NCBI RefSeq assembly: GCF_029626265.1
Contig: NZ_JARUBN010000001.1
Coordinates: 8,607,727-8,671,726, forward strand
Source: Micromonospora sp. WMMD1102
GTDB lineage: Bacteria; Actinomycetota; Actinomycetes; Mycobacteriales; Micromonosporaceae
Length of the DNA stretch: 64,000 nt
Direction: 5' to 3'
Below are positions 37,059 through 45,632 of this stretch, piece after piece. Under the pieces are notes generated by a model. That model was not told where the DNA came from. It saw only the letters and a list, made by a program, of their open reading frames with translations, and did no database searches. The stretch's first letter is position 1. Every line of letters starts with the position of its first letter. Both the position numbers and the translations under genes were made by a program.

Positions 37059-38360
37059 ATGCGTCGGACAGCCAGAGGGATGGCCGTGCTCGCCTGCACG
37101 ACCCTTGCCCTGACGCTCGCCGCCTGCGGCGACGACGACAGCGCGGGCGAGTCGGGGCGGACGACCGATCCCGCAGCCCTGAAGGCGGAACTCACCTGGT
37201 GGGACACCTCGGACCCGAAGAACGAGGGACCGGCGTTCCAGCAGCTCATCGCGAAGTTCAACCAGGTGTACCCGAACGTGAAGATCAACTATCAGTCGGT
37301 GCCCTTCGGCGAGGCCCAGAACAAGTTCAAGACCGCCGCCCAGGCCAAGACCGGCGCCCCGGACATCCTGCGGGCCGAGGTGGCCTGGGTGCCGGAGTTC
37401 GCCTCGCTCGGCCACCTCTACGTGCTGGACGACTCCGACCTCACCAGCGACCAGGCCGACTACCTCGAGACGCTGCAGTACGCGGGTAAGTACGAGGCCA
37501 AGACGTACAGCGTGCCGCAGGTGACCGACTCGCTCGCGCTGCTCTACAACAAGGAGCTGCTCAAGGAGGCCGGCATCACCGCCGCGCCGAAGACCTGGGC
37601 CGACCTGAGGACCGCGGCGCTGGCGGTCGAGCGGAAGACCGGAGCCGACGGCATCTACCTCAACCCGGCCGGCTACTTCCTGCTGCCCTTCATGTACGGC
37701 GAGGGCGGCGACCTGGTCGACGCCAGGGCCAAGAAGATCATGGTCGACTCCTCGCGGAACATCGTCGCGCTGGACATCGCCAAGGACCTGATCGCCAGCG
37801 GTGCGGCGCCGAAGCCGGCCGCCAACGACGCGTACGGGACGATGATGACCCTCTTCAAGGAGAAGAAGGTCGCGATGATCCTGAACGGCCCGTGGGAGGT
37901 CAACAACATCAGGAGCGCGCCGACCTTCGGCGGCCTGGAGAACCTCGGTATCGCCCCGGTTCCGGCCGGCTCGATCAGGTCGTCCGCGCCGATGGGCGGG
38001 CACAGCTACGTGATCTGGTCCGGCATGCCGCAGGAGAAGGTCGAGGCGGCGGTCGCGTTCATCAGGTTCATGAACTCCACGGAGTCGCAGGGCTTCCTCG
38101 CCGAGCGGCTCGGGCTGCTGCCGACCCGCAAGTCGGCGTACGAACTCGACGCGGTGCGGAACAACCCGGTCGTCACGGCGTTCCGGCCGGTGGTCGAGTC
38201 GGCGATGGAGCGGCCGTGGATCCCCGAGGGCGGCCAGCTGTTCGGCCCGCTCGACCAGCTCGCCACCCAGGTGCTGGTGCAGAACAAGGACCCGAAGGCG
38301 GCCCTGGACGAGGTCGCCCGGAAGTACAAGGCCGAGGTCGTGCCGTCGTACGGAAGGTGA
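37059..38360 (+). CDS. malE: Maltose/maltodextrin ABC transporter substrate-binding lipoprotein
   Basis: This 433-residue extracytoplasmic lipoprotein captures oligosaccharides for import. It has a basic n-region, a hydrophobic core and the lipobox LAAC with Cys23. The family 1 binding-protein fold is seen in LTWWDTSDPKNEGPAFQQLI, DSLALLYNKELLKEAGI, PKTWADLRTAA and ILNGPWEVNNI. The last, and the tail RPWIPEGGQLFGPLDQ, are typical of MalE/MdxE proteins. TAGGAG 6 nt upstream fixes the ATG. It is the first gene of malEFG. No ATPase gene is present, as is usual in actinomycetes where a shared MsiK serves many such systems. Confidence 0.93.
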   Translation: MRRTARGMAVLACTTLALTLAACGDDDSAGESGRTTDPAALKAELTWWDTSDPKNEGPAFQQLIAKFNQVYPNVKINYQSVPFGEAQNKFKTAAQAKTGAPDILRAEVAWVPEFASLGHLYVLDDSDLTSDQADYLETLQYAGKYEAKTYSVPQVTDSLALLYNKELLKEAGITAAPKTWADLRTAALAVERKTGADGIYLNPAGYFLLPFMYGEGGDLVDARAKKIMVDSSRNIVALDIAKDLIASGAAPKPAANDAYGTMMTLFKEKKVAMILNGPWEVNNIRSAPTFGGLENLGIAPVPAGSIRSSAPMGGHSYVIWSGMPQEKVEAAVAFIRFMNSTESQGFLAERLGLLPTRKSAYELDAVRNNPVVTAFRPVVESAMERPWIPEGGQLFGPLDQLATQVLVQNKDPKAALDEVARKYKAEVVPSYGR

Positions 38361-38373
38361 CCCGACCTGCGGT

Positions 38374-38425
38374 GCCGGCTCCGGCCGGCGTACCCGTCCG
38401 GTACCCGGCGGGACCGGCCGGCCCT
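38374..38425 (+). terminator. GC-rich intercistronic segment between malE and malF
   Basis: The 103-bp gap carries two copies of the self-complementary CCGGCCGG (38381-38388 and 38414-38421) that can pair around a GTACC/GGTAC inner stem. Such structures often protect the upstream malE message or reduce read-through, giving more binding protein than permease. Support is by inspection only. Confidence 0.35.
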
Positions 38426-38463
38426 GGCCGGCTCCGCCGGGCTCCCCTCCTGGAGCGCTGCTG

Positions 38464-39483
38464 ATGAGCATCCTGACCGCCGGCCCGGCGCCGGCGCCCG
38501 CGCCGCCCGGAGACCGGCCCGCCGGCCCGTCCCGGCTGCGCCGAAGCTGGGACAAGCACTGGTACGCCTGGGCGATGGTGCTGCCCGTCGTGCTGGTACT
38601 CGCGGTACTGGTCTTCTATCCGCTGGCCCGCGGCATCTGGCTCTCGCTCACCAACCTGACCGAGGCGAACCAGCTGGCCGAGATCTGCCGGAAGTCGCTC
38701 ACCGGCGGCGAGATCTGCACGGAGAACCCGAACCGATGGGAGTTCGTCGGGCTGGACAACTACGCCCGGGTGCTCACCGGTGAGGTCGGCGAGTTCTGGC
38801 AGTGGACCGGGGTCACGCTGATCTGGACCTCGGTCTGCGTGGTCTTCCACTTCGGGCTCGGGCTGGGCCTGGCGACCATGCTGAACCGGCCGATGCGGCT
38901 GCGCGGGCTCTACCGGGTGCTGCTGGTGCTGCCCTGGGCGGTGCCGGCCTTCGTCAGCGCGTTCGCCTGGAAGTTCATCTTCAACGAGCGGTTCGGACTG
39001 GCCAACTCGCTGCTGACCGCCGTCGGGATCGACCCGGTCGACTGGTTCGCCAACCGGTGGACCTCGCTGTTCACCGCGATCGTCACGAACATCTGGCTCG
39101 GGGTGCCGTTCATGATGGTCGCCCTGCTCGGCGGGATGCAGACCATCCCCGGCGAACTCTACGAGGCGGCCGAGATCGACGGCGCCAGCCCGTGGCAGCG
39201 GTTCGTCCACATCACCCTGCCCGGCCTGCGCCCGGTCAGCATGACCGTGCTGCTGCTCGGCACCATCTGGACCTTCAACATGTTCCCGATCATCTTCCTG
39301 GTGACCGAGGGGCAGCCGGCCGGCCAGACCGACATCCTGGTCACCGGCGCCTACCTGGCCGCCTTCGAGGGGATCCGGAACTACTCGCTCGCCTCGACGT
39401 ACGGCGTGCTGATCCTGTCGATCCTGCTCGTCTTCTCGGTCTTCTACCGGCGGGCGATGCGCAAACAGGGTGAGGTGTGGTGA
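38464..39483 (+). CDS. malF: Maltodextrin ABC transporter permease
   Basis: This 339-residue inner-membrane permease forms the import channel with MalG. After a Pro-rich N terminus, six or more helices are visible (MVLPVVLVLAVLVFYPLARG, VCVVFHFGLGLGLATML, VLLVLPWAVPAFVSAFAW, and others). The EAA loop that contacts the ATPase is ELYEAAEIDGASPWQRF, followed by ITLPGLRP. It is followed by malG with a 7-nt overlap. It lacks the long extra periplasmic loop of enterobacterial MalF, as expected outside Proteobacteria. Confidence 0.93.
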   Translation: MSILTAGPAPAPAPPGDRPAGPSRLRRSWDKHWYAWAMVLPVVLVLAVLVFYPLARGIWLSLTNLTEANQLAEICRKSLTGGEICTENPNRWEFVGLDNYARVLTGEVGEFWQWTGVTLIWTSVCVVFHFGLGLGLATMLNRPMRLRGLYRVLLVLPWAVPAFVSAFAWKFIFNERFGLANSLLTAVGIDPVDWFANRWTSLFTAIVTNIWLGVPFMMVALLGGMQTIPGELYEAAEIDGASPWQRFVHITLPGLRPVSMTVLLLGTIWTFNMFPIIFLVTEGQPAGQTDILVTGAYLAAFEGIRNYSLASTYGVLILSILLVFSVFYRRAMRKQGEVW

Positions 39484-40331
39484 CGATGAACCGATCCGTG
39501 CGTACCGGCCGGAGCCCGCTGCGGTCGGTGGGGCTGCACGCCACGCTGATCGTCGCCGCGCTGATCGCGGTCGGCCCGATCGTCTGGGTGCTGCTCTCCT
39601 CCTTCAAACCCGGGTACGCGGTGCAGAGCAGCGAGCTGACCCTGGTCAAGGACCCGACGCTGGCGAACTACGCGTACGTGCTGACCGAAACCCGGTTCCT
39701 GCGCTGGTTCGGCAACTCCGTACTCGTCGCCGCCTTCACCATGCTCTTCGGGATCTTCTTCGCCGCCACCACCGGGTACGCGGTCTCCCGGTTCAACTTC
39801 CCCGGCCGGCGACCACTGATGACGGTCTTCCTGGTCACCCAGATGTTCCCGGTCGCCATCCTGATCGTGCCGATCTACATGATCATGGCCCGGTTCGGTC
39901 TGATCAACACCCCCAGTTCGCTGATCATCGCCAACCTGACCATCGCGGTGCCGTTCTGCGCCTGGATGCTCAAGGGCTACTTCGACTCCATCCCGACCGC
40001 GCTGGACGAGGCGGCGGCACTCGACGGCTGCGGCCCGTTCGGCACCTTCTGGCGGGTGGTGCTGCCGCTGGCCCGGCCGGCGCTGGCCGTCACCGGCTTC
40101 TACGCCTTCCTCACCGCCTGGGGCGAGGTCGCGTACGCCTCCGCGTTCATCCAGGAGGACCGCAACTTCACCCTGGCGTACGGGCTCCGGCAGTTCGTGC
40201 CGCAGTTCAACCCGCAGTGGGAGTACCTCACCTCGGCGGCGGTACTCGTCACCATCCCGGCCGGGCTGGTCTTCCTCTACGCACAGCGGCACCTGGTCTC
40301 CGGGCTGACCGGCGGCGGGACCAAGGGATGA
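39477..40331 (+). CDS. malG: Maltodextrin ABC transporter permease
   Basis: MalG is the second channel subunit, 284 residues, with about six helices (ATLIVAALIAVGPIVWVLLSS, VLVAAFTMLFGIFFAATTGYAV, MTVFLVTQMFPVAILIVPIYMI, and others). The EAA loop is ALDEAAALDGCGPFGTFWRV, followed by LPLARPAL. Start choice is open among GTG 39477, GTG 39480 and ATG 39486; the GGTGAGG at 39469-39475 is best spaced for the ATG. The stop overlaps the GH13 gene by 4 nt, so the enzyme is made with the transporter. Confidence 0.93.
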   Translation: MVTMNRSVRTGRSPLRSVGLHATLIVAALIAVGPIVWVLLSSFKPGYAVQSSELTLVKDPTLANYAYVLTETRFLRWFGNSVLVAAFTMLFGIFFAATTGYAVSRFNFPGRRPLMTVFLVTQMFPVAILIVPIYMIMARFGLINTPSSLIIANLTIAVPFCAWMLKGYFDSIPTALDEAAALDGCGPFGTFWRVVLPLARPALAVTGFYAFLTAWGEVAYASAFIQEDRNFTLAYGLRQFVPQFNPQWEYLTSAAVLVTIPAGLVFLYAQRHLVSGLTGGGTKG

Positions 40332-42175
40332 CCGCGCCCACCGTGGGCGGCCGGCCCCGACCGCACCACGACGGCTCGGCGCTGCACGTCCCGGAGCAGG
40401 CCCCGGCGCTCGGCGACACCGTCGCGGTCTTCCTGCGGGTGCCGGAGTCGTCCCCGGCCAGCCGGGTCTACCTGCGCGGCACCCCGGACGGCGAACCGCG
40501 GTTCACCCCGGCGAGGGTGGACCGGCGCGCCGGCGGCGAGGTCTGGTGGCGGGCCGAGGTCGAGGTGCGCAACCCGGTCACCAACTACCGGTTCCTGGTG
40601 GTCGGGGCGGACGGGCGGCAGCGCTGGGTCAACGCGCTCGGCGACTTCGGCCACGACGTACCCGACAACACCGACTTCCGGCTGGTGGCGTACGACCCGC
40701 CGCCGGCCTGGGCGCGGGACGCGGTGGTCTACCAGATCTTTCCCGACCGGTTCGCCCGGTCCGCCGCCGCCGACGCCCGGCAGGTGCCGGACTGGGCGAT
40801 CCCGTGCGACTGGGACCGGACCCCGGTGGTCGGCCGGGGGCCGGAGACGCCGTACCAGTTCTACGGCGGCGACCTGGACGGGGTGGCCGAGCGGCTGGAC
40901 CACCTCGACCGGCTCGGGGTGAACACCGTCTACCTGACCCCGATCTTCCCGGCCCGCTCCAACCACCGGTACGACGCCGCCACCTTCGACGCCGTCGACC
41001 CGCTGCTCGGCGGCGACGCCGCGCTGGCCCGGCTCGCCGCCGCCGTGCACGACCGGGGCTGGCGGCTGCTCGGGGACATCACCAGCAACCACACCGGGGA
41101 CAGCCACCGGTGGTTCGTCGACGCGATCTCCGACGTCGACTCCCCGGAACGCGACCTGTACTACTTCGACGCCAGCGGCGACTACGAGTCCTGGCTCGGC
41201 GTGAAGTCGCTGCCGAAGCTGAACTGGGGCAGCCCGGAACTGCGGCGGCGCTTCCTGACCGGCCCGGACCCGGTGCTGGCCCGCTGGCTGCGCCCGCCGT
41301 ACGGGCTGGACGGCTGGCGGGTGGACGTGGCGAACATGACCGGCCGGCGCGGCCGGGACGCGTACACCCACGAGGTGGCGGCGGCGCTGCGGGCGGCGGT
41401 CACCGCGACCCGACCGGACGCGCTCGTGGTGGCCGAGCACGGGCACGACTTCACCGGCGACCTGGACGCCGACGGCTGGCAGGGCACCATGAACTACGCC
41501 GGGTTCTGCCGTCCGGTGTGGAGCTGGCTGCGGCACGACGCGCTGGACCTGCCGGACTTCCTCGGCGTGCCGGGCGGGGTGCCCGGACGGGCCGGGCCGG
41601 AGGTGCTGGCCACCATGCGGGCCTTCGGCGCGCTCGTCTCGTGGCGGGCGCTCACCCACTCGTGGCTGCTGCTCGGGTCGCACGACTCGGCCCGGATCCG
41701 CACCGTGGTCGGCGACGCCGCCCGGCAGGAGGTCGCGGTCGGGCTGCTCTGCACGCTGCCCGGAACACCGATGATCTTCGCGGGCGACGAGCTGGGGCTG
41801 ACCGGGCGCAACGGCGAGGACTCGCGTACCCCGATGCCGTGGCGGCGGCCGGAGAGCTGGGACGGGGAGACCTTCGAGCGGTACCGCGCCCTGGTCGGGC
41901 TGCGCCGGTCGGTGCCGGCGCTGCGGCACGGCGGCCTGCGCTGGGCGTACGCCGACGCGGACAGCCTGGTCTTCCTGCGCGAGTCGCCGACGGAGTCGGT
42001 GCTGGTGCTGGCCCGGCGCGCGTCCGGCGAACCGGTCCGGCTGGCCGGGTTCGCCGAAGCCGGGTCGGAGGCGGCGAACCTGCACGGCGGGGCGCCCGCG
42101 CTCCGCCCGGACCCGGACGGCGGGCTGACCCTGCCCGGCGACGGACCGACCTTCCAGGTGTGGCGACTGGGCTGA
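40328..42175 (+). CDS. GH13 enzyme with N-terminal CBM34-like domain (neopullulanase/maltogenic amylase type)
   Basis: This 615-residue cytoplasmic glycosidase probably trims imported maltodextrins. Residues 15-120 form a beta-sandwich like the CBM34/N domain of cyclomaltodextrinases (VAVFLRVPESSPASRVYLRG, EVEVRNPVTNYRFLV). The barrel starts at ARDAVVYQIFPDRFA. Catalytic regions are DITSNHTGD (I), GWRVDVANM with D333 (II), VVAEHGHDF with E370 (III) and GSHDSARI with D453 (IV). There is no signal peptide. Start and stop contexts show ATGA coupling to malG. Exact specificity (pullulan, cyclodextrin or maltose) cannot be read from the motifs. Confidence 0.9.
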   Translation: MTAPTVGGRPRPHHDGSALHVPEQAPALGDTVAVFLRVPESSPASRVYLRGTPDGEPRFTPARVDRRAGGEVWWRAEVEVRNPVTNYRFLVVGADGRQRWVNALGDFGHDVPDNTDFRLVAYDPPPAWARDAVVYQIFPDRFARSAAADARQVPDWAIPCDWDRTPVVGRGPETPYQFYGGDLDGVAERLDHLDRLGVNTVYLTPIFPARSNHRYDAATFDAVDPLLGGDAALARLAAAVHDRGWRLLGDITSNHTGDSHRWFVDAISDVDSPERDLYYFDASGDYESWLGVKSLPKLNWGSPELRRRFLTGPDPVLARWLRPPYGLDGWRVDVANMTGRRGRDAYTHEVAAALRAAVTATRPDALVVAEHGHDFTGDLDADGWQGTMNYAGFCRPVWSWLRHDALDLPDFLGVPGGVPGRAGPEVLATMRAFGALVSWRALTHSWLLLGSHDSARIRTVVGDAARQEVAVGLLCTLPGTPMIFAGDELGLTGRNGEDSRTPMPWRRPESWDGETFERYRALVGLRRSVPALRHGGLRWAYADADSLVFLRESPTESVLVLARRASGEPVRLAGFAEAGSEAANLHGGAPALRPDPDGGLTLPGDGPTFQVWRLG

Positions 42176-42182
42176 CGGCAGC

Positions 42183-42941
42183 TCACTTCGATCCCGGGTC
42201 GAGTACCTCGCGCATCCGGTTGACCTCGACGGACTGCTCGAAGGCGATGTTCCGGGCCAGTTCCCGGACCTGCTGGTCGAGGCCGTTCGCGAGTACCTCC
42301 TGGGCCATCGCGATGGCGCCCTGGTGGTGCGCGCTCATCATCTCGACGAACATCCGGTCGAAGTCGGTCCCGGTGGTCGCGGTGAGCGTGGCGATCGCCT
42401 CCGGGCTCTGCATGCCGTGCATGGTGGGATGCTCGTGCCCGGTCCCGCCGAGCAGCGAGTCGAGGCCACGGTCGCGCAGCCAGCCGCGCAGCACCTCGAC
42501 CTCGGGCTGCTGGGCGGACCTGATCCGGTCGGCGACCGCGATCACGCCGGTGCTGCCGGCCCGCTCCGGGACCAGTCCGGCCATCTCCAGGGCCTGCTCG
42601 TGGTGCGGCACCATCATGCTGACGAAGCGGATGTCGGCCGCGTTGTGCCGCGCGCCGGGCGGCGGGGTGAGCTGGTCCGGCCGGAGCACCTGGGCCGACT
42701 CGCCCGGCCGGCCGGGCTGGATCACCGGGGCGGTGCCGATCGCCGAGGTGGGCAGCACCGAGGGTGTGGGTGTCGGAGTCGGACCGGCCGGCGCCTCGGC
42801 CCGGGGTGCCGGTCGGCCGTCCCCGCTGCCGGCGATCCCGGCGATGCCGAGGGCGAGCAGCACCGCCGCCGCCTCCACCAGCACGAGAAACACGATCGCC
42901 GGTCGGCGACCGCCACCGGCCGCGCTCCTGGCCAACACCAC
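42183..42941 (-). CDS. DUF305 domain membrane-anchored protein
   Basis: This 252-residue exported protein has a short basic N terminus, one membrane helix (AIVFLVLVEAAAVLLALGIAGIA at about 15-37) and a Pro/Thr-rich linker. The DUF305 four-helix domain holds its two His-His motifs, MMVPHHEQALEMA and MMSAHHQGAIAMA, with EVNRMREVL at the end. The paired histidines suggest metal binding, often copper-related in the literature, without firm proof. The 3' end is 7 nt from the convergent GH13 gene. Confidence 0.92.
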   Translation of the reverse strand: MVLARSAAGGGRRPAIVFLVLVEAAAVLLALGIAGIAGSGDGRPAPRAEAPAGPTPTPTPSVLPTSAIGTAPVIQPGRPGESAQVLRPDQLTPPPGARHNAADIRFVSMMVPHHEQALEMAGLVPERAGSTGVIAVADRIRSAQQPEVEVLRGWLRDRGLDSLLGGTGHEHPTMHGMQSPEAIATLTATTGTDFDRMFVEMMSAHHQGAIAMAQEVLANGLDQQVRELARNIAFEQSVEVNRMREVLDPGSK

Positions 42942-43137
42942 AGCGTGACTCCCGTCCGCCCTGCCGGCCGGTCACGGCGTGGCCGGGGCTCCGCGCCGGG
43001 GCCGGGTCGTCAACCCCGCAGATGGGGCGATGGTAGCCCGACCACCGGGACCGTGGAAGATCCAGTACGCCCTGACCTCGGCGCCCTGCCGGTCAGCGGG
43101 CCTACAGCTGTCCACTGTCGCACGCCGTGGCGGTTGT

Positions 43138-43752
43138 CTACCGTCGCACGCCCTGGCTGGCGAGCAGGGCGCGTACGCCCTCCAGATAGGTCTTCGGGTC
43201 CGGACCGTCGGCGAGGATCCGTTGCAGGGCGAAGCCCGGAACCAGGCTGAACAGGGCGGCTCCGGTCGCGTCGGCGTCGGCGTCGGCGGGCAGTTCGCCG
43301 GCCTGCTGCGCCCGGCGGACCAGGGTGGTGAACCGGGCCCGGAAGTTGGCGTAGATCCGGGCGACGAACTCGGCCAGCGCGGGATCGCGGAGCGACTCGG
43401 ACCAGACCTGGATGGCGAGCGGGAAGACTCCGTCCGGCCCGCACTGGGAGTCGACGAACCGGAGCGCCCGGTCCAACGCCTCCACCAGGGGCAGCGGCGG
43501 CTCGGTCGCGGCCAGGTCGGTGAAGAGTTCCTCCGCGCCCACCAGCACCGACTCGGCGATCGAGGTGATCAGCTCCTGCTTGCTGCCGAAGTAGCGGTAG
43601 ACGGCTCCCACCGAGAGGCCGGCCTCGCTGATCACGTCCTGCATCGAGGTGGCGTGGAAGCCGTTGCGCAGGAAGCAGCGCCGGGCGGCGTCGAGGATCT
43701 GCTGCCGTCGGGCCGCCAGGTGTTCGTCGGATACGCGTGGCACGACACACAT
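43138..43752 (-). CDS. TetR/AcrR-family regulator
   Basis: This 204-residue repressor has the TetR DNA-binding domain at the N terminus: RRQQILDAARRCFLRNGFHAT, then SMQDVISEAGLSVGAVYRYFGSK. A ligand domain with TetR_C-type helices follows (FPLAIQVWSESLRDPALAEF, LFSLVPGFALQRIL). It is divergent from the membrane protein gene at 43847, and two matching operators lie in the 94-bp gap, so it very likely represses both itself and that gene. A GTG at 43743 is an alternative start three codons in. Confidence 0.93.
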   Translation of the reverse strand: MCVVPRVSDEHLAARRQQILDAARRCFLRNGFHATSMQDVISEAGLSVGAVYRYFGSKQELITSIAESVLVGAEELFTDLAATEPPLPLVEALDRALRFVDSQCGPDGVFPLAIQVWSESLRDPALAEFVARIYANFRARFTTLVRRAQQAGELPADADADATGAALFSLVPGFALQRILADGPDPKTYLEGVRALLASQGVRR

Positions 43753-43756
43753 TGTA

Positions 43757-43772
43757 AAACGAGCGCTCGTTT
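43757..43772. promoter_or_regulatory. TetR operator, site 1
   Basis: The perfect 16-bp palindrome AAACGAGCGCTCGTTT begins 4 bp from the TetR gene start. It shares its half-site with the second site at 43814-43829. Confidence 0.8.
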
Positions 43773-43813
43773 CTTGACTCGGCCGACGGCGGGGAGGACC
43801 CTGGATTTTAAGA

Positions 43814-43829
43814 GAACGAGCATTCGTTT
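43814..43829. promoter_or_regulatory. TetR operator, site 2
   Basis: GAACGAGCATTCGTTT matches site 1 at 13 of 16 positions and lies directly before the AGGAGGAG ribosome site (43831-43838) of the membrane protein gene. The centres are 57 bp apart. Confidence 0.78.
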
Positions 43830-43846
43830 TAGGAGGAGTCCCGGAG

Positions 43847-44962
43847 ATGACTCGTCAATCGGCCCCTGCCGGGCCGCTCCAGCCCGTCCCGACGCGTCGG
43901 CCGCTGCCGGTCGCCGTACTGCTGGTGGTGGCGGTGGTGCTGTTGCAGGCGCTGCTCGTACCCCTCTTCGCCGCTCCGGCCGCCAACCTCGCGCCGCGTG
44001 ACCTGCCGGTGGTGGTCGCCGGGCCGGCGCCGGCCGCCGAGCAGCTCGTCGCCAGACTGGACAGCGCCGCGCCGGGCGCTTTCGAGGTGACCCGGCTGCC
44101 CGACGGCGCGGCGGCGGACCGGGCGCTGCGCGACCGCGAGGCGTACGCCGCCTTCGTGCTCGGCCCGGACGGCCCGACCCTGCACACCGCGAGCGCGGCC
44201 AGCCCGACCGTCGCGGCCCTGCTCGGCCAGGCTGCCGGGGAACTCTCGGCCGGCCGCCCCGTCCCGGTGGTCGACGTCGTACCGGCCGACCCGGACGATC
44301 CCCGGGGCGCCGGTCTCGCGGGCGGGTTCTTCCCGATCGCGCTGACCGCCCTGGTGGCCGGCGCACTGCTCTACCTGCTGGTCGGAAGCCTGCTCGCCAG
44401 GCTGGCCGGGCTGGTCGGCTTCGGGCTGCTGGTCGGCGTCGCCGGGCCGCTGGTGCTGCAGGGCTGGCTCGGTCTGCTCCCCGGCGACCCGCTGGCCGTC
44501 GGCGCCGTCCTCGGGCTGGTCGGCCTGGCGATCGCGGCGACCGTCAGCGGGCTCGGGGCGCTGCTCGGCCGGCCCGGCGTCGGGCTCGGTGCGGTACTGG
44601 TCTTCCTGGTCGGAAACCCGCTCTCGGCGGTCGCGGCAGCACCCGAGCTGCTGCCCCAGCCCTGGGGCCAGTTCGGCCAGTGGCTGCCGATGGGCGCCGG
44701 CGGCACCCTGCTCCGGTCCACCGCGTTCTTCGACGGTGCCGGCGGCGGCACGCCGCTGCTGGTCCTCGCCGGGTACGCCGCCGCCGGGCTGCTCCTGGTC
44801 GCCGTCGCCCGCCCCCGTCCCGCTGCCCACCCCAGCACCCCACCCGCCCCACCCGCCCCACCCGCCCCACCCGCCCCACCCGCCCCACCCGCCCCACCCG
44901 CCCCGCCCGCCCCGCTAGTGCTGCACGCAGACGAGGATGATCGCACTCTTTGGCGGAAATAG
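43847..44962 (+). CDS. Integral membrane protein, ABC-2/YhgE-like, TetR-controlled
   Basis: This 371-residue protein resembles ABC-2-type or YhgE/Pip-like permeases: one N-terminal helix (PVAVLLVVAVVLLQALLVPLF), an extracellular domain of about 110 residues (LPVVVAGPAPAAEQLVARL ... YAAFVLGPDGPTLHTASAAS), then five or six helices. A conserved PWGQFGQWLPMGAGGTLLR loop lies before the last helix. No ATPase partner is adjacent. Its role is unknown; control by a ligand-binding TetR protein points to an efflux-type function (inference). The C-terminal tail is made by a 9-bp tandem repeat coding for Pro-Pro-Ala, and the frame runs on into the terminator hairpin before stopping. Confidence 0.8.
   Translation: MTRQSAPAGPLQPVPTRRPLPVAVLLVVAVVLLQALLVPLFAAPAANLAPRDLPVVVAGPAPAAEQLVARLDSAAPGAFEVTRLPDGAAADRALRDREAYAAFVLGPDGPTLHTASAASPTVAALLGQAAGELSAGRPVPVVDVVPADPDDPRGAGLAGGFFPIALTALVAGALLYLLVGSLLARLAGLVGFGLLVGVAGPLVLQGWLGLLPGDPLAVGAVLGLVGLAIAATVSGLGALLGRPGVGLGAVLVFLVGNPLSAVAAAPELLPQPWGQFGQWLPMGAGGTLLRSTAFFDGAGGGTPLLVLAGYAAAGLLLVAVARPRPAAHPSTPPAPPAPPAPPAPPAPPAPPAPPAPLVLHADEDDRTLWRK
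44841..44912 (+). repeat. 9-bp tandem repeat, eight units, in membrane protein tail
   Basis: Seven perfect CACCCGCCC units and one with a single change run head to tail and code for a (Pro-Pro-Ala)n tail. Copy number probably varies between strains; the frame is kept whatever the number. Confidence 0.9.
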
Positions 44963-44999
44963 TCCCCTTCCGACGACCTGAGGGGACTCTTTCCCGGAA
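44941..44999 (+). terminator. Hairpin with intergenic repeat copies 2 and 3
   Basis: AGTCCCCT (44961-44968) pairs with AGGGGACT (44981-44988), and GGAAA/TTTCC extend the stem. Bases 44941-44969 resemble 33575-33602 directly, and GGACTCTTTCCCGGAA at 44984-44999 is the reverse complement of part of that copy. The membrane protein's stop codon lies inside the structure. Confidence 0.6.
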
Positions 45000-45086
45000 A
45001 GAGCGTGACCTTGCACCGGAGTCCCCGGTCCGGGGCGGGCGGACCGGGGACGACGTGCGGGTACGCGATGGGGGAGGATGTCGGGC

Positions 45087-45428
45087 GTGGAACCTCTCCG
45101 GCTGATACTCCTCTACGCCCACCTGATCGGGTTCGCCCTGCTGCTCGGCGGCGCCGCCGCGCAGTACGCCACCGGACGGATCCGGATCAACCCGCTGATG
45201 CTGTGGGGTGCCGTCATCCAGGTGCTCACCGGGATCGGGCTGTCCGCCCCGCTGCGCGACGGCGACGAGCCGGCCCCGGCGAAGCTCGCCACCAAGCTGG
45301 TGATCGGCTTGATGATCTTCGTGATGGTGTTCTTCTCCCGGAAGCGGGCGGAGGTCAACCGCGGTCACTTCCTGGCGATCATCGGGCTCACCCTGGTCAA
45401 CGCCGCCGTCGCGGTCTTCTGGCGTTAA
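45087..45428 (+). CDS. Small four-helix membrane protein
   Basis: This 113-residue hydrophobic protein of unknown function has four predicted helices: LILLYAHLIGFALLLGGAAAQ, LMLWGAVIQVLTGIGLSA, KLVIGLMIFVMVFF and HFLAIIGLTLVNAAVAVF. The first helix, with a His, and the small size recall DUF-type proteins related to CopD or cytochrome-b folds, but no firm family is named. The GTG at 45087 is chosen because GGGGAGG at 45071-45077 is well placed for it and too close to the ATG at 45078. It is the last gene before the mobile element. Confidence 0.75.
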   Translation: MEPLRLILLYAHLIGFALLLGGAAAQYATGRIRINPLMLWGAVIQVLTGIGLSAPLRDGDEPAPAKLATKLVIGLMIFVMVFFSRKRAEVNRGHFLAIIGLTLVNAAVAVFWR

Positions 45429-45632
45429 CCCGCGGCCCGAGTCCACCCGCCCAGGCTCCCCGGCCGGGTCCAGGGCATCTGCGCGGCATCGCCCTGGCCG
45501 CTTGCCACGGCGAGCCTGGCCGCGTCCTGCCAGGGATCAGCACTGCCACGGCGCGGAACAGGCGAAACGGGACTTCCCAGGGTTGGAGGTCACGCATCGG
45601 GCAGGGCCGGAGTGATGTCGCGCACCCCGAAG

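Noticed and set aside
40277..42085. Long minus-strand open frame opposite the second GH13 gene
   Set aside because: Shadow of the GH13 enzyme, which has all catalytic regions.
44841..44912. Short regular repeats considered as a CRISPR array
   Set aside because: Units are 9 bp, directly adjacent with no spacers, and code in frame for Pro-Pro-Ala.
45429..45632. tRNA or attachment site at the left edge of the element
   Set aside because: Short inverted repeats occur (for example CCAGGGC/GCCCTGG) but no cloverleaf or anticodon arm could be built, and the partner att site is outside the window.
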